A DNA stretch of 64,000 nucleotides from contig CAMLLC010000002.1 of NCBI GenBank assembly GCA_946480835.1, positions 310,001-374,000 on the forward strand, in the 5' to 3' direction. Below the pieces are notes generated by a model that saw only the letters and a program-made list of their open reading frames with translations, did no database searches and was not told the origin of the DNA. This DNA is from Entomomonas sp945283395. GTDB lineage: Bacteria; Pseudomonadota; Gammaproteobacteria; Pseudomonadales; Pseudomonadaceae. Below are positions 1-6,774 of this stretch, one piece after another (positions within the stretch are counted from its first letter, which is position 1; each line of letters opens with the position of its first letter). The position numbers were made by a program, and so were the translations under genes.

Positions 1-2
1 AT

Positions 3-266
3 CTTTACGAGGAAATACTACCCGAACTACCACAAGTAAATATGCTTACCGAAAGCAGAAAATCACACATTAGGGCTAGGTGGAACGACCATATTGCACA
101 CCAGAGCCTAGAGTATTGGAAAGATTACTTCCTACTGGTTAAAAAAACTCCATTCCTATTAGGTAAAGTTCCAGCAAATAACGGACGCAAGGCATTCCGT
201 GCAAACATTGATTGGCTAATCAACCCCACTAACTTTGTAAAAGTAACAGAGGGCTACTATGAGTGA
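3..266 (+). CDS. Phage replication protein, C-terminal fragment
   Basis: The frame is open from the window edge (no start visible), so the real gene begins upstream; a Met at position 42 is internal. The visible 87 residues contain the pattern ILPELP, then K-RARW, then a tract ending in FRANIDWLINPTNFVKVTEG-Y. That pattern is typical of the C-terminus of phage replication or replisome-organiser proteins of the lambda O / DUF1376 kind. It overlaps the helicase gene by 8 bases, so the two are probably translationally coupled, as expected of an initiator/helicase-loader gene upstream of dnaB. The specific family is inferred from the tail only. Confidence 0.7.
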   Translation, partial: LYEEILPELPQVNMLTESRKSHIRARWNDHIAHQSLEYWKDYFLLVKKTPFLLGKVPANNGRKAFRANIDWLINPTNFVKVTEGYYE

Positions 267-1635
267 TCTATTTAGCCTTGAAGCCGAACAAAGCGTAATA
301 GGGGCATTACTGCTAAGGTCTGAGTTAATCGACATTATCTCAGCAGACTTAGTACCAGAAGATTTTTATTACACAGAAAACAAAGAAATCTACAGAGCTG
401 TTCTTAATCTTCGCAAACGCAATGTACAAATAGACGTTATTAGCCTTGCAGACGTATTAGGCATTATTACCCTATCCAGTGGCGAGCAAGTAAGCGCGAT
501 AACCTACCTAGGGACAATTGCCAAAAACACGGCTAGCGTGGCTAATGCAAAACTATATGCCGATATTGTCAGAGATAAATCAGTTTGCAGAGACATTGAA
601 TATTTAGGGGTTGAGGCTAGAGATATAGCCCACTCAAAGCAAGAACTAACCGATAAAATCAGCCTTATCCAAAGCAAATCCTTAACCCTTGACTCAGCCA
701 CGACAGCCCACGAAATACTTCACGCTAGCGACGTGTTACGCGACCATGTAGAAGAAATTCAAAGACGTTTTGATCTAGGTGGAAAAATAGACGGCCTATC
801 AACTGGAAACATTGATCTTGATGATAAGTTAATGGGTTTAAAGGCAGGCGAACTAATTGTAGTAGCTGCTCGCCCCGGAATGGGTAAAACAGTATTTGCT
901 ATGAACATAGCTAGTCACAATGCCATACACGATAAAAAATCTGTCCTTGTTGTTAGCCTAGAAATGACCAACGGCGCGCTAATGGACAGAATGTTATCTT
1001 CTGTAGGCGGAATACCTTTATCAGAACTTAAGAGCGGACAAGCAGCTTGTAATTATCCTAGTCAGCTAACATCAGCTAGTAACCTAATACTAGAATCAAA
1101 ACTATACATGTCAGACCGCCCAAGTATTAACGTTATGCAATTAAGATCAATAGCCCGTAGACATAAACTTAAACACGGACTTGATCTACTGGTTGTCGAC
1201 TACCTACAACTCATGCAGGGGACAGGCGGTGAAAACAGAGTAGCTGAGGTCAGCGAAATGTCGCGCCAATGCAAGCTATTAGCTCGTGAATTAAACATAC
1301 CTGTCATCATCCTATCGCAATTAAATAGAGCATTAGAACAAAGGCAGAATAAACGCCCAATGATGAGTGATCTAAGGGAATCAGGTGCCATTGAACAAGA
1401 TGCCGACATGATTATCTTTCTCTACAGAGACGAAATATACAACAAAGAACAAAGCAAATACAAAGGCGTTGCAGAGATCATCTTAGGTAAATTTAGAAAT
1501 GGTGAGCCTACAACAGTATTTGCCCAATTCAACGGAGCATTGAGTAGATTTGAATTATTAGCTAGAGGCTGGACACCCGACGAAGATGATAAACAGGTTG
1601 TCAGCTTTTCAAGCCATTATAAGAAAGGCAGATAA
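259..1635 (+). CDS. dnaB: Replicative DNA helicase, DnaB family (phage-encoded)
   Basis: Hexameric 5'-3' helicase expected to unwind the phage replication fork. At 458 residues it is close to the usual DnaB length. The N-terminal DnaB domain begins with LEAEQSVIGALL; the RecA-like core has Walker A GMGKT at about residues 207-211, a Walker B-type LLVVDYLQLM near 310-320, and the SDLRESGAIEQDAD motif near 370-385. The start is the ATG inside the end of the preceding gene, preceded by GAGGG. It is clearly a phage copy because it sits between a phage initiator tail and a nin-like region. Whether it replaces or cooperates with the host DnaB cannot be told. Confidence 0.95.
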   Translation: MSDLFSLEAEQSVIGALLLRSELIDIISADLVPEDFYYTENKEIYRAVLNLRKRNVQIDVISLADVLGIITLSSGEQVSAITYLGTIAKNTASVANAKLYADIVRDKSVCRDIEYLGVEARDIAHSKQELTDKISLIQSKSLTLDSATTAHEILHASDVLRDHVEEIQRRFDLGGKIDGLSTGNIDLDDKLMGLKAGELIVVAARPGMGKTVFAMNIASHNAIHDKKSVLVVSLEMTNGALMDRMLSSVGGIPLSELKSGQAACNYPSQLTSASNLILESKLYMSDRPSINVMQLRSIARRHKLKHGLDLLVVDYLQLMQGTGGENRVAEVSEMSRQCKLLARELNIPVIILSQLNRALEQRQNKRPMMSDLRESGAIEQDADMIIFLYRDEIYNKEQSKYKGVAEIILGKFRNGEPTTVFAQFNGALSRFELLARGWTPDEDDKQVVSFSSHYKKGR

Positions 1636-1638
1636 ATT

Positions 1639-1713
1639 ATGAAGCAGTTAGCAGATGGGCAAATTAATGATCCAGTTAAAACGGCTAGAGAGTTTTTGGA
1701 GGGCAGGGTATGA
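1639..1713 (+). CDS. Small hypothetical phage ORF (24 aa)
   Basis: A 24-codon ORF (MKQLADG...FLEGRV) lies between the helicase stop and the next gene. It has an AAAGG-like ribosome site upstream, and its TGA overlaps the following ATG (ATGA), the same coupling seen throughout this operon. Not recognised. It is supported only by position and coupling, and could be a translated leader for the HTH gene that follows. Confidence 0.4.
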   Translation: MKQLADGQINDPVKTAREFLEGRV

Positions 1714-1982
1714 ATCAAGAAGAAATAAGGCTGGCTATCAAAATTTATATGGCTGCACGAAAAATAAGATTAACAGACTTAGCTAATGAACTAGGTTGTA
1801 CAGCAGGTCATTTATCTGGTGTGCTAACTGGCAAAAAGCCTATCACAAAAAAATTACTAGATTACTTCAAAATCAGTAAAAAGTTAGTTTTTTCGACTAC
1901 AGATAAAGAGTTCTTTGCGTTTACCTTTTTAGCTAGAGATCAGATTAGAAAAGCAAAAAACCAAACGCTAGGGGGTGAGTGA
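1710..1982 (+). CDS. Cro/C1-type helix-turn-helix protein
   Basis: 90-residue probable DNA-binding protein. Residues about 5-50 read as a lambda-repressor-like HTH: an IKIYMAARKIRLTDLANELGC helix pair, then the recognition-helix stretch TAGHLSGVLTGKKPITKKLL. The C-terminal 40 residues are basic and unassigned. It starts in an ATGA overlap with the upstream small ORF and its stop overlaps the next start (TGATG). Placed in the early operon, it could be a Cro-like or CII-like regulator; the sequence alone does not say which. Confidence 0.7.
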   Translation: MNQEEIRLAIKIYMAARKIRLTDLANELGCTAGHLSGVLTGKKPITKKLLDYFKISKKLVFSTTDKEFFAFTFLARDQIRKAKNQTLGGE

Positions 1983-2332
1983 TGGATAAGAAAGAACACG
2001 TTTGTGTATATACAGAAAAATATCGCTCTATTAATGAGTTTGAGCCAAGCCTTACTAACCTGGGAATGGAGTGTAATTGCGGAAGTTTCTTATTTTGCAC
2101 TTCCAGTACAGAAAAAATTAACCAAGTACCTGTAGGTGAATACTCATTCAAAGGCGAAAGTGAAGCAGAGCGTAAAGAATCAATTAAAAAGAGTAATGCG
2201 ATTAGAAATAAGGTAAGAGCAAGATTAGGAATGTCGCCACTTGGTGATGATGGATTTCCAGTTGATTCAACGCCAGAAGAAAGAGATAAAAACTTTAAGA
2301 ATTTACTGAAAGCGTTAAATGGTGGCAGATGA
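1982..2332 (+). CDS. Hypothetical phage protein
   Basis: 116 residues, unrecognised. The second possible start (ATG at 1982) is preferred over the GTG at 1979 because it forms a TGATG overlap with the upstream stop. The protein has three cysteines in a short stretch (ECNCGSFLFC, about residues 30-39), which could bind a metal. The second half is highly charged (KGESEAERKESIKK...). It lies in the early operon just before ninB. Confidence 0.6.
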   Translation: MDKKEHVCVYTEKYRSINEFEPSLTNLGMECNCGSFLFCTSSTEKINQVPVGEYSFKGESEAERKESIKKSNAIRNKVRARLGMSPLGDDGFPVDSTPEERDKNFKNLLKALNGGR

Positions 2333-2760
2333 TGACCAGATCAGAGCGCAAATTCCGCATACAGTCAAAAGCAGGTATAGAGCTAGCGTTAAAGAATGCA
2401 GGTAATGTACTCAATACCTTACTTGGTTCAGATAGCTCCAAGGACGGCTACGAGCTAGTGATCCGCAACTATAAAAGTAAGCGTTCAACAGACCAGAACA
2501 AACGTTATTTCGCAATGTTAAGACTTATAAGTACTAATGTATGGGTAGATGGCAGAACCTATAGCCAAGAGGTGTGGCATGAACAGTATAAAAGATGGTT
2601 CATAGGTTGCGAAGATATTGTATTACCTACAGGAACAGAAACAAGAGGTATAAGCACAACCACGCTATCAGTAGACGAGTTCGGTCATTACATGGCTCAG
2701 ATAGAACAATGGTGCGCTGAACAAGGCTATCCAATCATGCAAGAGGAGTTAGTAGCATGA
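2329..2760 (+). CDS. ninB: NinB-family recombination protein
   Basis: 143 residues matching the lambda NinB (Orf) family, a single-strand-DNA-binding recombination mediator that takes over RecFOR functions in phage recombination. The family signature KRSTDQNKRYFAMLR lies near residues 50-65, followed by WVDGRTYSQEVWHEQYKRWF and a C-terminal helical segment. ATG repeats at 2329 and 2332; either may be used. It overlaps the previous stop, so it is coupled in the nin-like region. The end of the gene carries the first copy of a 16-bp direct repeat that includes the next start codon. Confidence 0.9.
   Translation: MMTRSERKFRIQSKAGIELALKNAGNVLNTLLGSDSSKDGYELVIRNYKSKRSTDQNKRYFAMLRLISTNVWVDGRTYSQEVWHEQYKRWFIGCEDIVLPTGTETRGISTTTLSVDEFGHYMAQIEQWCAEQGYPIMQEELVA
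2745..2760. repeat. Direct repeat, left copy (GGAGTTAGTAGCATGA)
   Basis: A 16-base exact direct repeat with a second copy at 3205-3220. It contains a Shine-Dalgarno (GGAG) and a start codon (ATG). The two copies flank a 444-base segment that holds the minus-strand zinc-ribbon gene. Confidence 0.85.
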
Positions 2761-3119
2761 AAGATAATATATTAACATCAAACGCTAAAGGCAACTTAAC
2801 CCTAAAGCTAAGCGTAGATGATTCCCAATTAAGAGAAAAACTAGATATTCTATTTCAGCTTAAAGCGACTTTTCTTAAAAATGTCAGCGACAACATCTTT
2901 CTTGAAGCGCTCAATTTCGCTTTTGATTCTCTTATCCATGACGGCGACATCGGACTTAGTGATTTCCTTATTACAACTTGGACAAGCAACGCCAATCAGC
3001 TGGTCTGTGTTCTTGATTTCAATATTACCAATTTTCTTAGGGAGTGGCTTGCTGCAATGAGGGCAAGCAATCTTGATCTCTCTTTTCATGATGATATCTC
3101 TTGTTGTAGGGGTAATTAA
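2757..3119 (+). CDS. Hypothetical phage protein (overlaps antisense gene)
   Basis: 120 residues, with a good GGAG ribosome site and an ATGA overlap with ninB. The first 35 residues (GNLTLKLSVDDSQLREKLDIL) read like a real early phage protein. From about residue 32 onward the frame is the complement of the minus-strand zinc-ribbon gene and has no recognisable composition. Either the two genes overlap convergently, or the N-terminus belongs to a gene cut short when the zinc-ribbon segment was inserted. Confidence 0.4.
   Translation: MKDNILTSNAKGNLTLKLSVDDSQLREKLDILFQLKATFLKNVSDNIFLEALNFAFDSLIHDGDIGLSDFLITTWTSNANQLVCVLDFNITNFLREWLAAMRASNLDLSFHDDISCCRGN
2850..3089 (-). CDS. Small zinc-ribbon protein, antisense within the nin-like region
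   Basis: 79 residues with two CPxC knuckles: CPHC at residues 9-12 and CPSC near 36-39, the pattern of a two-site zinc ribbon, followed by a charged helical C-terminus (KRIKSEIERFKKDVV). It resembles the short phage/prophage zinc-binding proteins annotated as the ECs_2282 family (recalled, not searched). It is the only minus-strand gene in the replication/nin block and lies between 16-bp direct repeats, so it looks like a moron with its own control region at about 3100-3200. Confidence 0.75.
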   Translation of the reverse strand: MKREIKIACPHCSKPLPKKIGNIEIKNTDQLIGVACPSCNKEITKSDVAVMDKRIKSEIERFKKDVVADIFKKSRFKLK

Positions 3120-3148
3120 ATATTAACACAATCTCCGTTGTAGGGGTA
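3103..3148. repeat. Tandem 12-bp repeat upstream of the zinc-ribbon gene
   Basis: GTTGTAGGGGTA occurs at 3103-3114 and again at 3137-3148, in the presumed control region of the minus-strand zinc-ribbon gene. Two spaced copies just upstream of a start codon suggest an operator, but no regulator can be named. Confidence 0.5.
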
Positions 3149-3204
3149 CAGCGGGACACGTAGCCGAGCGTGTATAAATAAATCGGCACGTATTTAAAAA
3201 GTTT

Positions 3205-3220
3205 GGAGTTAGTAGCATGA
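3205..3220. repeat. Direct repeat, right copy (GGAGTTAGTAGCATGA)
   Basis: Second copy of the 16-base repeat at 2745-2760. It again supplies a Shine-Dalgarno and an ATG, here for a 19-codon ORF. Confidence 0.85.
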
Positions 3221-3276
3221 GAATAATCAGCCAATACATACAAAAAATTACAAAAGGTGGTATAGATGCAAGGTAG
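3217..3276 (+). CDS. 19-codon ORF or leader peptide upstream of the Ref-type nuclease
   Basis: Starts at the ATG of the right-hand 16-bp repeat behind a GGAG site and ends inside the next gene, overlapping it by 11 bases. Sequence MRIISQYIQKITKGGIDAR. It is too short to assign. It could be a coupled leader, or the surviving end of the gene whose start is now at 2757. Confidence 0.35.
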   Translation: MRIISQYIQKITKGGIDAR

Positions 3277-3619
3277 AACAGTCACTAATGCTCAGAAAAT
3301 TTACTGGGATAATCTTTGCCAAGTTGTAGGTTGTATAGTTTGTCGTAAGGAAGGTAATTTCAACAATTATGTATCTATCCATCATCTAGATGGTAGAACT
3401 AAACCCAATGCACATTGGCTAGTTTTGCCATTATGTGCTTCTCATCACCAAGATAACGGCTTGGCAGTAGCTGTTCATCCTTATAAGAAACGTTTCGAGC
3501 AAACATACGGGAATCAATACCAATTAATAACAGAATGTATAGATGTTCTGCAAAGACAAGGTTTAGTAGTCCCTAAAAAAGTGCTAGAGATAATTGGAAA
3601 AGGGGTGAGGGTAGCGTGA
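3266..3619 (+). CDS. Ref-like (RecA-dependent) HNH nuclease family protein
   Basis: 117 residues. A CxxC pair (CIVC, residues 24-27) is followed by the HNH-like core SIHHLDGRTKPNAH at about 42-55, then LPLCASHHQ near 59-67 and HPYKKRFEQ. This Cys/His arrangement matches the family of phage P1 Ref, a RecA-dependent nuclease that cuts within D-loops, and related DUF968-type proteins of lambdoid nin regions. Length and position between ninB and other nin-type genes agree. Activity and RecA dependence are inferred from the family. Confidence 0.8.
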   Translation: MQGRTVTNAQKIYWDNLCQVVGCIVCRKEGNFNNYVSIHHLDGRTKPNAHWLVLPLCASHHQDNGLAVAVHPYKKRFEQTYGNQYQLITECIDVLQRQGLVVPKKVLEIIGKGVRVA

Positions 3620-3798
3620 GTACTAGCGAGCAATATAGAGCCGAATGTGAGACTCGTTACTGGTTGAGCAGAGGCTACACAACAAAGGCTATGACTAATC
3701 AGTTGCATGATGAGATTAGAAAGAAAAGAGGCTTAAAGGCAGCTGATTACTTAATAGACAACATGAGAAGGGTATACATAGAGCAGAGGGCAGGTTAA
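3616..3798 (+). CDS. Small hypothetical phage protein (DUF7696-like)
   Basis: 60 residues, GTG start overlapping the previous stop (GTGA). It begins with a short acidic/polar stretch (EQYRAECETRYWL), followed by a basic helix (EIRKKRGLKAADYLIDNMRR). The layout resembles small phage proteins of the DUF7696 type, but that is a weak recollection. It belongs to the coupled nin-like operon and overlaps the next start by one base (TAATG). Confidence 0.6.
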   Translation: MSTSEQYRAECETRYWLSRGYTTKAMTNQLHDEIRKKRGLKAADYLIDNMRRVYIEQRAG

Positions 3799-4085
3799 TG
3801 AGTGATTTTGACGAGGAAAGAATGGATATTATTGGTCAAAATGGCAACGATGGGGCGATTTACGATGAAGTGTGCCGTCCCAAGCATTATAGACTATTCC
3901 CTGATATGCAAGCTATAGATGTAATCATGGCTACTTTATCGCCTGCCGAGTTTGAAGGCTATTTAAAAGGCAATATTCTCAAATACCGACTACGGGCAGG
4001 AAATAAGGGAGACGCTCAAAAAGATATAGCCAAAGCTAATTGGTATAGCAACAAGCTAAACGAGGTAAGCAGTGAAGCGCGTTAA
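3798..4085 (+). CDS. DUF3310 protein
   Basis: 95 residues. The segment RPKHYRLFPDMQAIDVI...FEGYLKGNILKYRLRAGNKG...DIAKANWY (residues about 27-87) is the DUF3310 signature (often labelled 'nucleotide kinase' by weak homology to phage T7-like proteins). It is common in phage early regions; its biochemical role is unproven. The end overlaps the next gene's GTG by 14 bases. Confidence 0.85.
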   Translation: MSDFDEERMDIIGQNGNDGAIYDEVCRPKHYRLFPDMQAIDVIMATLSPAEFEGYLKGNILKYRLRAGNKGDAQKDIAKANWYSNKLNEVSSEAR

Positions 4086-4452
4086 AACATTAGAAACAGA
4101 CGAGCAAACCAAACTAGTAAGCTGGTTCAGGCTTCAGTATAGACAGCTAGCTAACTGCTTATTCTCAATCCCTAACGGGTCTGTATTGGCTGGTGATGCC
4201 ATTAAAAGAGCTAAACAAATGAATAAGCTTAAAAGAGAAGGCTTTATTAATGGAGTATCTGACCTATTTCTAATGATGCCTAACTCTCAGTATCACGGCT
4301 TGTTCATTGAAATGAAAAGAGCAGAGGGTGGGAAAGTTTCAGAAGAGCAACACAAGTTTATTGAGAACGCAAAGGAAAGAGGCTATCAAGCTGTTGTATG
4401 CAAAGGATTTGAAGAGGGCAAAAGCGTAATTTTAGAATATTTAAAGGGGTAG
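4072..4452 (+). CDS. VRR-NUC domain nuclease
   Basis: 126 residues, GTG start inside the previous gene. The VRR-NUC (PD-(D/E)XK superfamily) motifs are visible: an N-terminal E/Q helix (ETDEQTKLVSWF), SIPNGS near 38-43, the catalytic GVSDLFL near 61-67, FIEMKR near 81-86 and the later Q-containing helix EEQHKFIENAKERGY. Standalone VRR-NUC proteins in phages are probably junction- or flap-type nucleases acting in recombination or replication. This position next to the Ref-type and NinB genes fits a recombination cassette. Confidence 0.9.
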   Translation: MKRVKTLETDEQTKLVSWFRLQYRQLANCLFSIPNGSVLAGDAIKRAKQMNKLKREGFINGVSDLFLMMPNSQYHGLFIEMKRAEGGKVSEEQHKFIENAKERGYQAVVCKGFEEGKSVILEYLKG

Positions 4453-4456
4453 TTTT

Positions 4457-4747
4457 ATGATTTCAGAAGCAGACTTTAATTATTATGATCTTCTACTTGT
4501 CGAGTGGGGTAAATGGGTTAGAAGCGAATATATGGGTGATAATTTAGCTAAATTTACAGCAGGCATAGGGAGCTCATTGAGCGATGAGGAGGGGCTTCAA
4601 ATTGACAGAGTCATTGCTAAGTGTGCTGATCCTATTAAAAAAATGATTAAACGAGTTTATCTATGGCGTGATGTCTCGATAGATACCAGAGTTTTGAAAC
4701 AGTATATAGACGAATTTTATAAGGAGTACCATAGAGATGCTGCTTGA
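4457..4747 (+). CDS. Antitermination protein Q-like
   Basis: 96 residues, last but one gene of the early block. The N-terminal FNYYDLLLVEWGKWVRSE (residues 7-24) and the following helices resemble the Phage_antitermQ family, which modifies RNA polymerase at the late promoter so that it reads through the first terminator. Supporting context: about 1.5 kb downstream there is a strong promoter (6273-6301) followed at once by an intrinsic terminator (6350-6373), as expected for a Q target. The assignment rests on a short motif and on position. Confidence 0.7.
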   Translation: MISEADFNYYDLLLVEWGKWVRSEYMGDNLAKFTAGIGSSLSDEEGLQIDRVIAKCADPIKKMIKRVYLWRDVSIDTRVLKQYIDEFYKEYHRDAA

Positions 4748-5249
4748 TGTTGAATTAAACTCAAAAGAACATAATTTCGAATATAGTGAAGGTATCCCTG
4801 CTAGATTTAAAAGTTATGAACCCTTTAAAAAAGATATGATACAGGATGTTGAGGATTTACTATCATTTCAAGCAGAGGCGGAACGAGGCAATGCAAGGAC
4901 TTTAAATCCTAAAGACAGGCAAAGATTTATTAAAACAATGCAGAATATAACTTCCATATACTTTATATGCTCGCCTGAGACATGTTTAGTAAAGATAGGC
5001 AGGTCTAACGATATAAAGAAAAGACTTAAAACTATTAGGTCAATTTCACCTTACGAAATAACTCTTTTATCAACTGTAACAGCGCATAAATCATTTGAGT
5101 ATTACCTACATCAAAAACTAATAAATAGTAGATCACATGGTGAGTGGTTTAAGGCAGATGATAGGGTATTATCTGTGATTGATATTTCTTTAGATAAAGG
5201 CGCTAAAGGAGTGTTTGAGTATTTAGAGGGCTTGACATGTTCAATATAA
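4737..5249 (+). CDS. GIY-YIG / T5orf172-type nuclease domain protein
   Basis: 170 residues. An N-terminal helical part (1-70) is followed by the T5orf172 (GIY-YIG superfamily) domain at about 73-141: IYFIC, LVKIGRSNDIKKRL at 84-97, the E in FEYYLHQKL near 121, and HGEWF at 134-138. Such proteins are often homing-type or DNA-repair endonucleases in phages, and some are fused to antirepressor domains. Here the domain is alone, at the end of the early operon just before the C4 RNA. The start overlaps the Q-like gene by 11 bases. Confidence 0.8.
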   Translation: MLLDVELNSKEHNFEYSEGIPARFKSYEPFKKDMIQDVEDLLSFQAEAERGNARTLNPKDRQRFIKTMQNITSIYFICSPETCLVKIGRSNDIKKRLKTIRSISPYEITLLSTVTAHKSFEYYLHQKLINSRSHGEWFKADDRVLSVIDISLDKGAKGVFEYLEGLTCSI

Positions 5250-5363
5250 TTGCTCATAGTAATACCACTACATTAAATCATGTAGTCAGCTTTGACAGGC
5301 TGAAATTATTACACGGTGCATAGCACCATCATAGAATAGGTGTTTTTTATTGCCTAAATTTTA

Positions 5364-5448
5364 TGGTGGCTGTGCATGGGACATCTTCGGGTGTGCTGGT
5401 ACAACTCCGTGTAAAACCAGTCTGTCAACCTATGTGCAGTCACCACCC
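5364..5448 (+). ncRNA. C4-family antisense RNA (controls ORF6N antirepressor)
   Basis: The block reads like the C4 antisense RNA of P1/P7-type phages: a closing stem GGTGG...CCACC, then GCATGGGA, a TCTTCGGG-type loop, an internal CTGGT...ACCAG stem, then TCTGTCAACC and GTGCAGTCACC. Two segments are complementary to the mRNA just downstream: CTGTCAA (5422-5428) to TTGACAG (5455-5461), and CTCCGTG (5405-5411) to CGCGGAG (5488-5494, one G-U pair), which covers the Shine-Dalgarno of the ORF6N gene. C4 RNA is processed from the leader and blocks antirepressor translation. Confidence 0.8.
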
Positions 5449-5502
5449 TAATGTTTGACAGCATTAAGTGGTGATCCCTTTAATTTACGCGGAGACACCG
5501 AT

Positions 5503-6237
5503 ATGTCAAATCAAATTCAATCAATAGCACCAGAAACAATACAAATCATCACGCATAAAAATATCCCAGTAATTACTACAGGGTTATTAGCGCAATTATA
5601 TTTTACAGACAATAATAATATTATTAAAAACTTTCAACGTAACTCAGGAAGATTTATTGAAGGGAAGCATTATTTCAAGCTAGAAAGTAATGAATTAAAA
5701 GAGTTTAAGAACTGCATGACTAAAAGTCACTCAGTTAAAATAGCCCCTACTACACGCAATTTAATATTGTGGACAGAGCGCGGCGCTGCTCGTCATGCAA
5801 AAATGCTAGATACCGACCAAGCATGGGAAGTATTTGAAAAGCTAGAAGATAGCTATTTCGATAACAACAAACCCAACTCTAATTTATCTTTTCCAGAGTA
5901 TAGAGAAGGTGTTAGAAAAAAAGCATTAGCCTATTCAGACGCCTGTATAGAAAAATTAATTAAAAATAAAATACCACTTCCTGAATTTCCATCTGTAGAT
6001 AATGAAGTAATAGATGGTGTTATATCAACAATATTAATGCATTCAAGATTCATGTTAACCTTTAACCATGAAATGAAAATACAGATAACACAAATACCTA
6101 TGAATGCTACAGTTGTTTATGAGGACAGCAAAAAGCAAATGTCAGAATTAATAGGAAGCCGCATACCGTTTGAGCTTATACCTGAATTATTGGCTATTGG
6201 TTTACAAAGGCTGTCTAATCAAGTTAAATCTAAATAG
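5503..6237 (+). CDS. ORF6N-domain antirepressor
   Basis: 244 residues. The ORF6N DNA-binding domain covers about residues 12-115: NIPVITTGLLAQLY, IIKNFQRNSGRFIEGKHYFKL, and LILWTERGAARHAKMLDTDQAWEVFE-LEDSYF. The C-terminal half is unassigned. The ATG at 5503 is chosen over upstream in-frame starts because GGAG lies 8 bases before it. That Shine-Dalgarno is the target of the C4 RNA immediately upstream. The protein is expected to inactivate the phage repressor or otherwise trigger lytic growth; the target is unknown. Confidence 0.85.
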   Translation: MSNQIQSIAPETIQIITHKNIPVITTGLLAQLYFTDNNNIIKNFQRNSGRFIEGKHYFKLESNELKEFKNCMTKSHSVKIAPTTRNLILWTERGAARHAKMLDTDQAWEVFEKLEDSYFDNNKPNSNLSFPEYREGVRKKALAYSDACIEKLIKNKIPLPEFPSVDNEVIDGVISTILMHSRFMLTFNHEMKIQITQIPMNATVVYEDSKKQMSELIGSRIPFELIPELLAIGLQRLSNQVKSK

Positions 6238-6272
6238 TTAACAACTGCATTAATTTTAAATAAAAAAATTTG

Positions 6273-6301
6273 TTGACAATAACTTTGCATTTTGTTATAA
6301 A
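6273..6301 (+). promoter_or_regulatory. Strong sigma-70 promoter, candidate late promoter
   Basis: TTGACA at 6273-6278, a 17-base spacer and TATAAA at 6296-6301, close to consensus. Predicted transcription start near 6308. It lies upstream of an intrinsic terminator, tRNA-Ser and the lysis/morphogenesis genes, so it is the best candidate for the Q-controlled late promoter. Confidence 0.75.
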
Positions 6302-6349
6302 TATCGTGTAAATTACCAATAAGTGCATTTAATCGATTAATAAATAAAA

Positions 6350-6373
6350 GCCAGCCTAAAAGCTGGTTTTTTT
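6350..6373 (+). terminator. Intrinsic terminator (tR'-like)
   Basis: GCCAGC...GCTGGT hairpin followed by a run of T. It ends the ORF6N transcript and also sits only about 45-65 bases downstream of the start predicted for the promoter at 6273, the arrangement expected of a Q-dependent antitermination site. Confidence 0.75.
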
Positions 6374-6388
6374 ATGTCTAAGATTCAT

Positions 6389-6476
6389 GGAAAAGTGGCA
6401 GAGTGGACTAATGCGTCTGTCTTGAAAATAGAAGAGTGTAATAGCTCCGTAGGTTCGAATCCTACCTTTTCCGCCA
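6389..6476 (+). tRNA. tRNA-Ser(UGA)
   Basis: 88 bases including an encoded CCA. Acceptor arm GGAAAAG/CTTTTCC, anticodon loop CTTGAAA giving UGA, a long variable arm (GAGTGTAATAGCTC) typical of class II tRNAs, and T arm GTAGG-TTCGAAT-CCTAC. It lies inside the prophage, between the antirepressor and the holin, and would be the first product of the late transcript if the 6273 promoter is used. It reads UCA and UCN codons, which are frequent in this A+T-rich phage. Confidence 0.93.
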
Positions 6477-6481
6477 AATGT

Positions 6482-6512
6482 AGCCCCTTTCAGAAATGAT
6501 TGGGGCTTTTTT
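6482..6512 (+). terminator. Intrinsic terminator after tRNA-Ser
   Basis: AGCCCC at 6482-6487 pairs with GGGGCT at 6502-6507, followed by six T. Read-through by an antiterminated polymerase would be needed for lysis gene expression from the upstream promoter. Confidence 0.75.
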
Positions 6513-6549
6513 ATTGCCTGAATGAGACGACACCGCCAACGAGCTGTTC

Positions 6550-6774
6550 ATGAATAAATACACATCACCTGTCTCTTACTTTTGGGGCGCAATATGTACT
6601 TTGCTTGGAGCCTTAAGCTTGAACGACATAGCTATTATTGTAGGTATTATTTTATCAATAGCTACGTTCATAATTAATTGGATATACAAGCGTAGAGATT
6701 TTCAGCACAAGAAGAATTTAAGAGAGCAATACTATGAAGAACTTAAAAAAGATAGCGACGAGTACGATTTGTAG
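6550..6774 (+). CDS. Holin (HP1-type, class II-like)
   Basis: 74 residues with two hydrophobic segments (about 7-24 and 27-46) and a charged C-terminal tail (YKRRDFQHKKN...). The WGAICTLLGALSLNDIAIIVGIILSIATFIINWIYK layout fits the Phage_holin_2_3/HP1 family. It forms inner-membrane lesions that time lysis and, with a SAR endolysin downstream, would act as a pinholin-like or depolarising holin. It overlaps the endolysin gene by 41 bases in another frame. Confidence 0.85.
   Translation: MNKYTSPVSYFWGAICTLLGALSLNDIAIIVGIILSIATFIINWIYKRRDFQHKKNLREQYYEELKKDSDEYDL

Noticed and set aside
6389..6476. tRNA-Ser as an attachment site of the prophage
   Set aside because: The tRNA is complete and lies in the middle of phage genes, with no partial copy elsewhere in the window. 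The tRNA-Lys fragment is the better att candidate.
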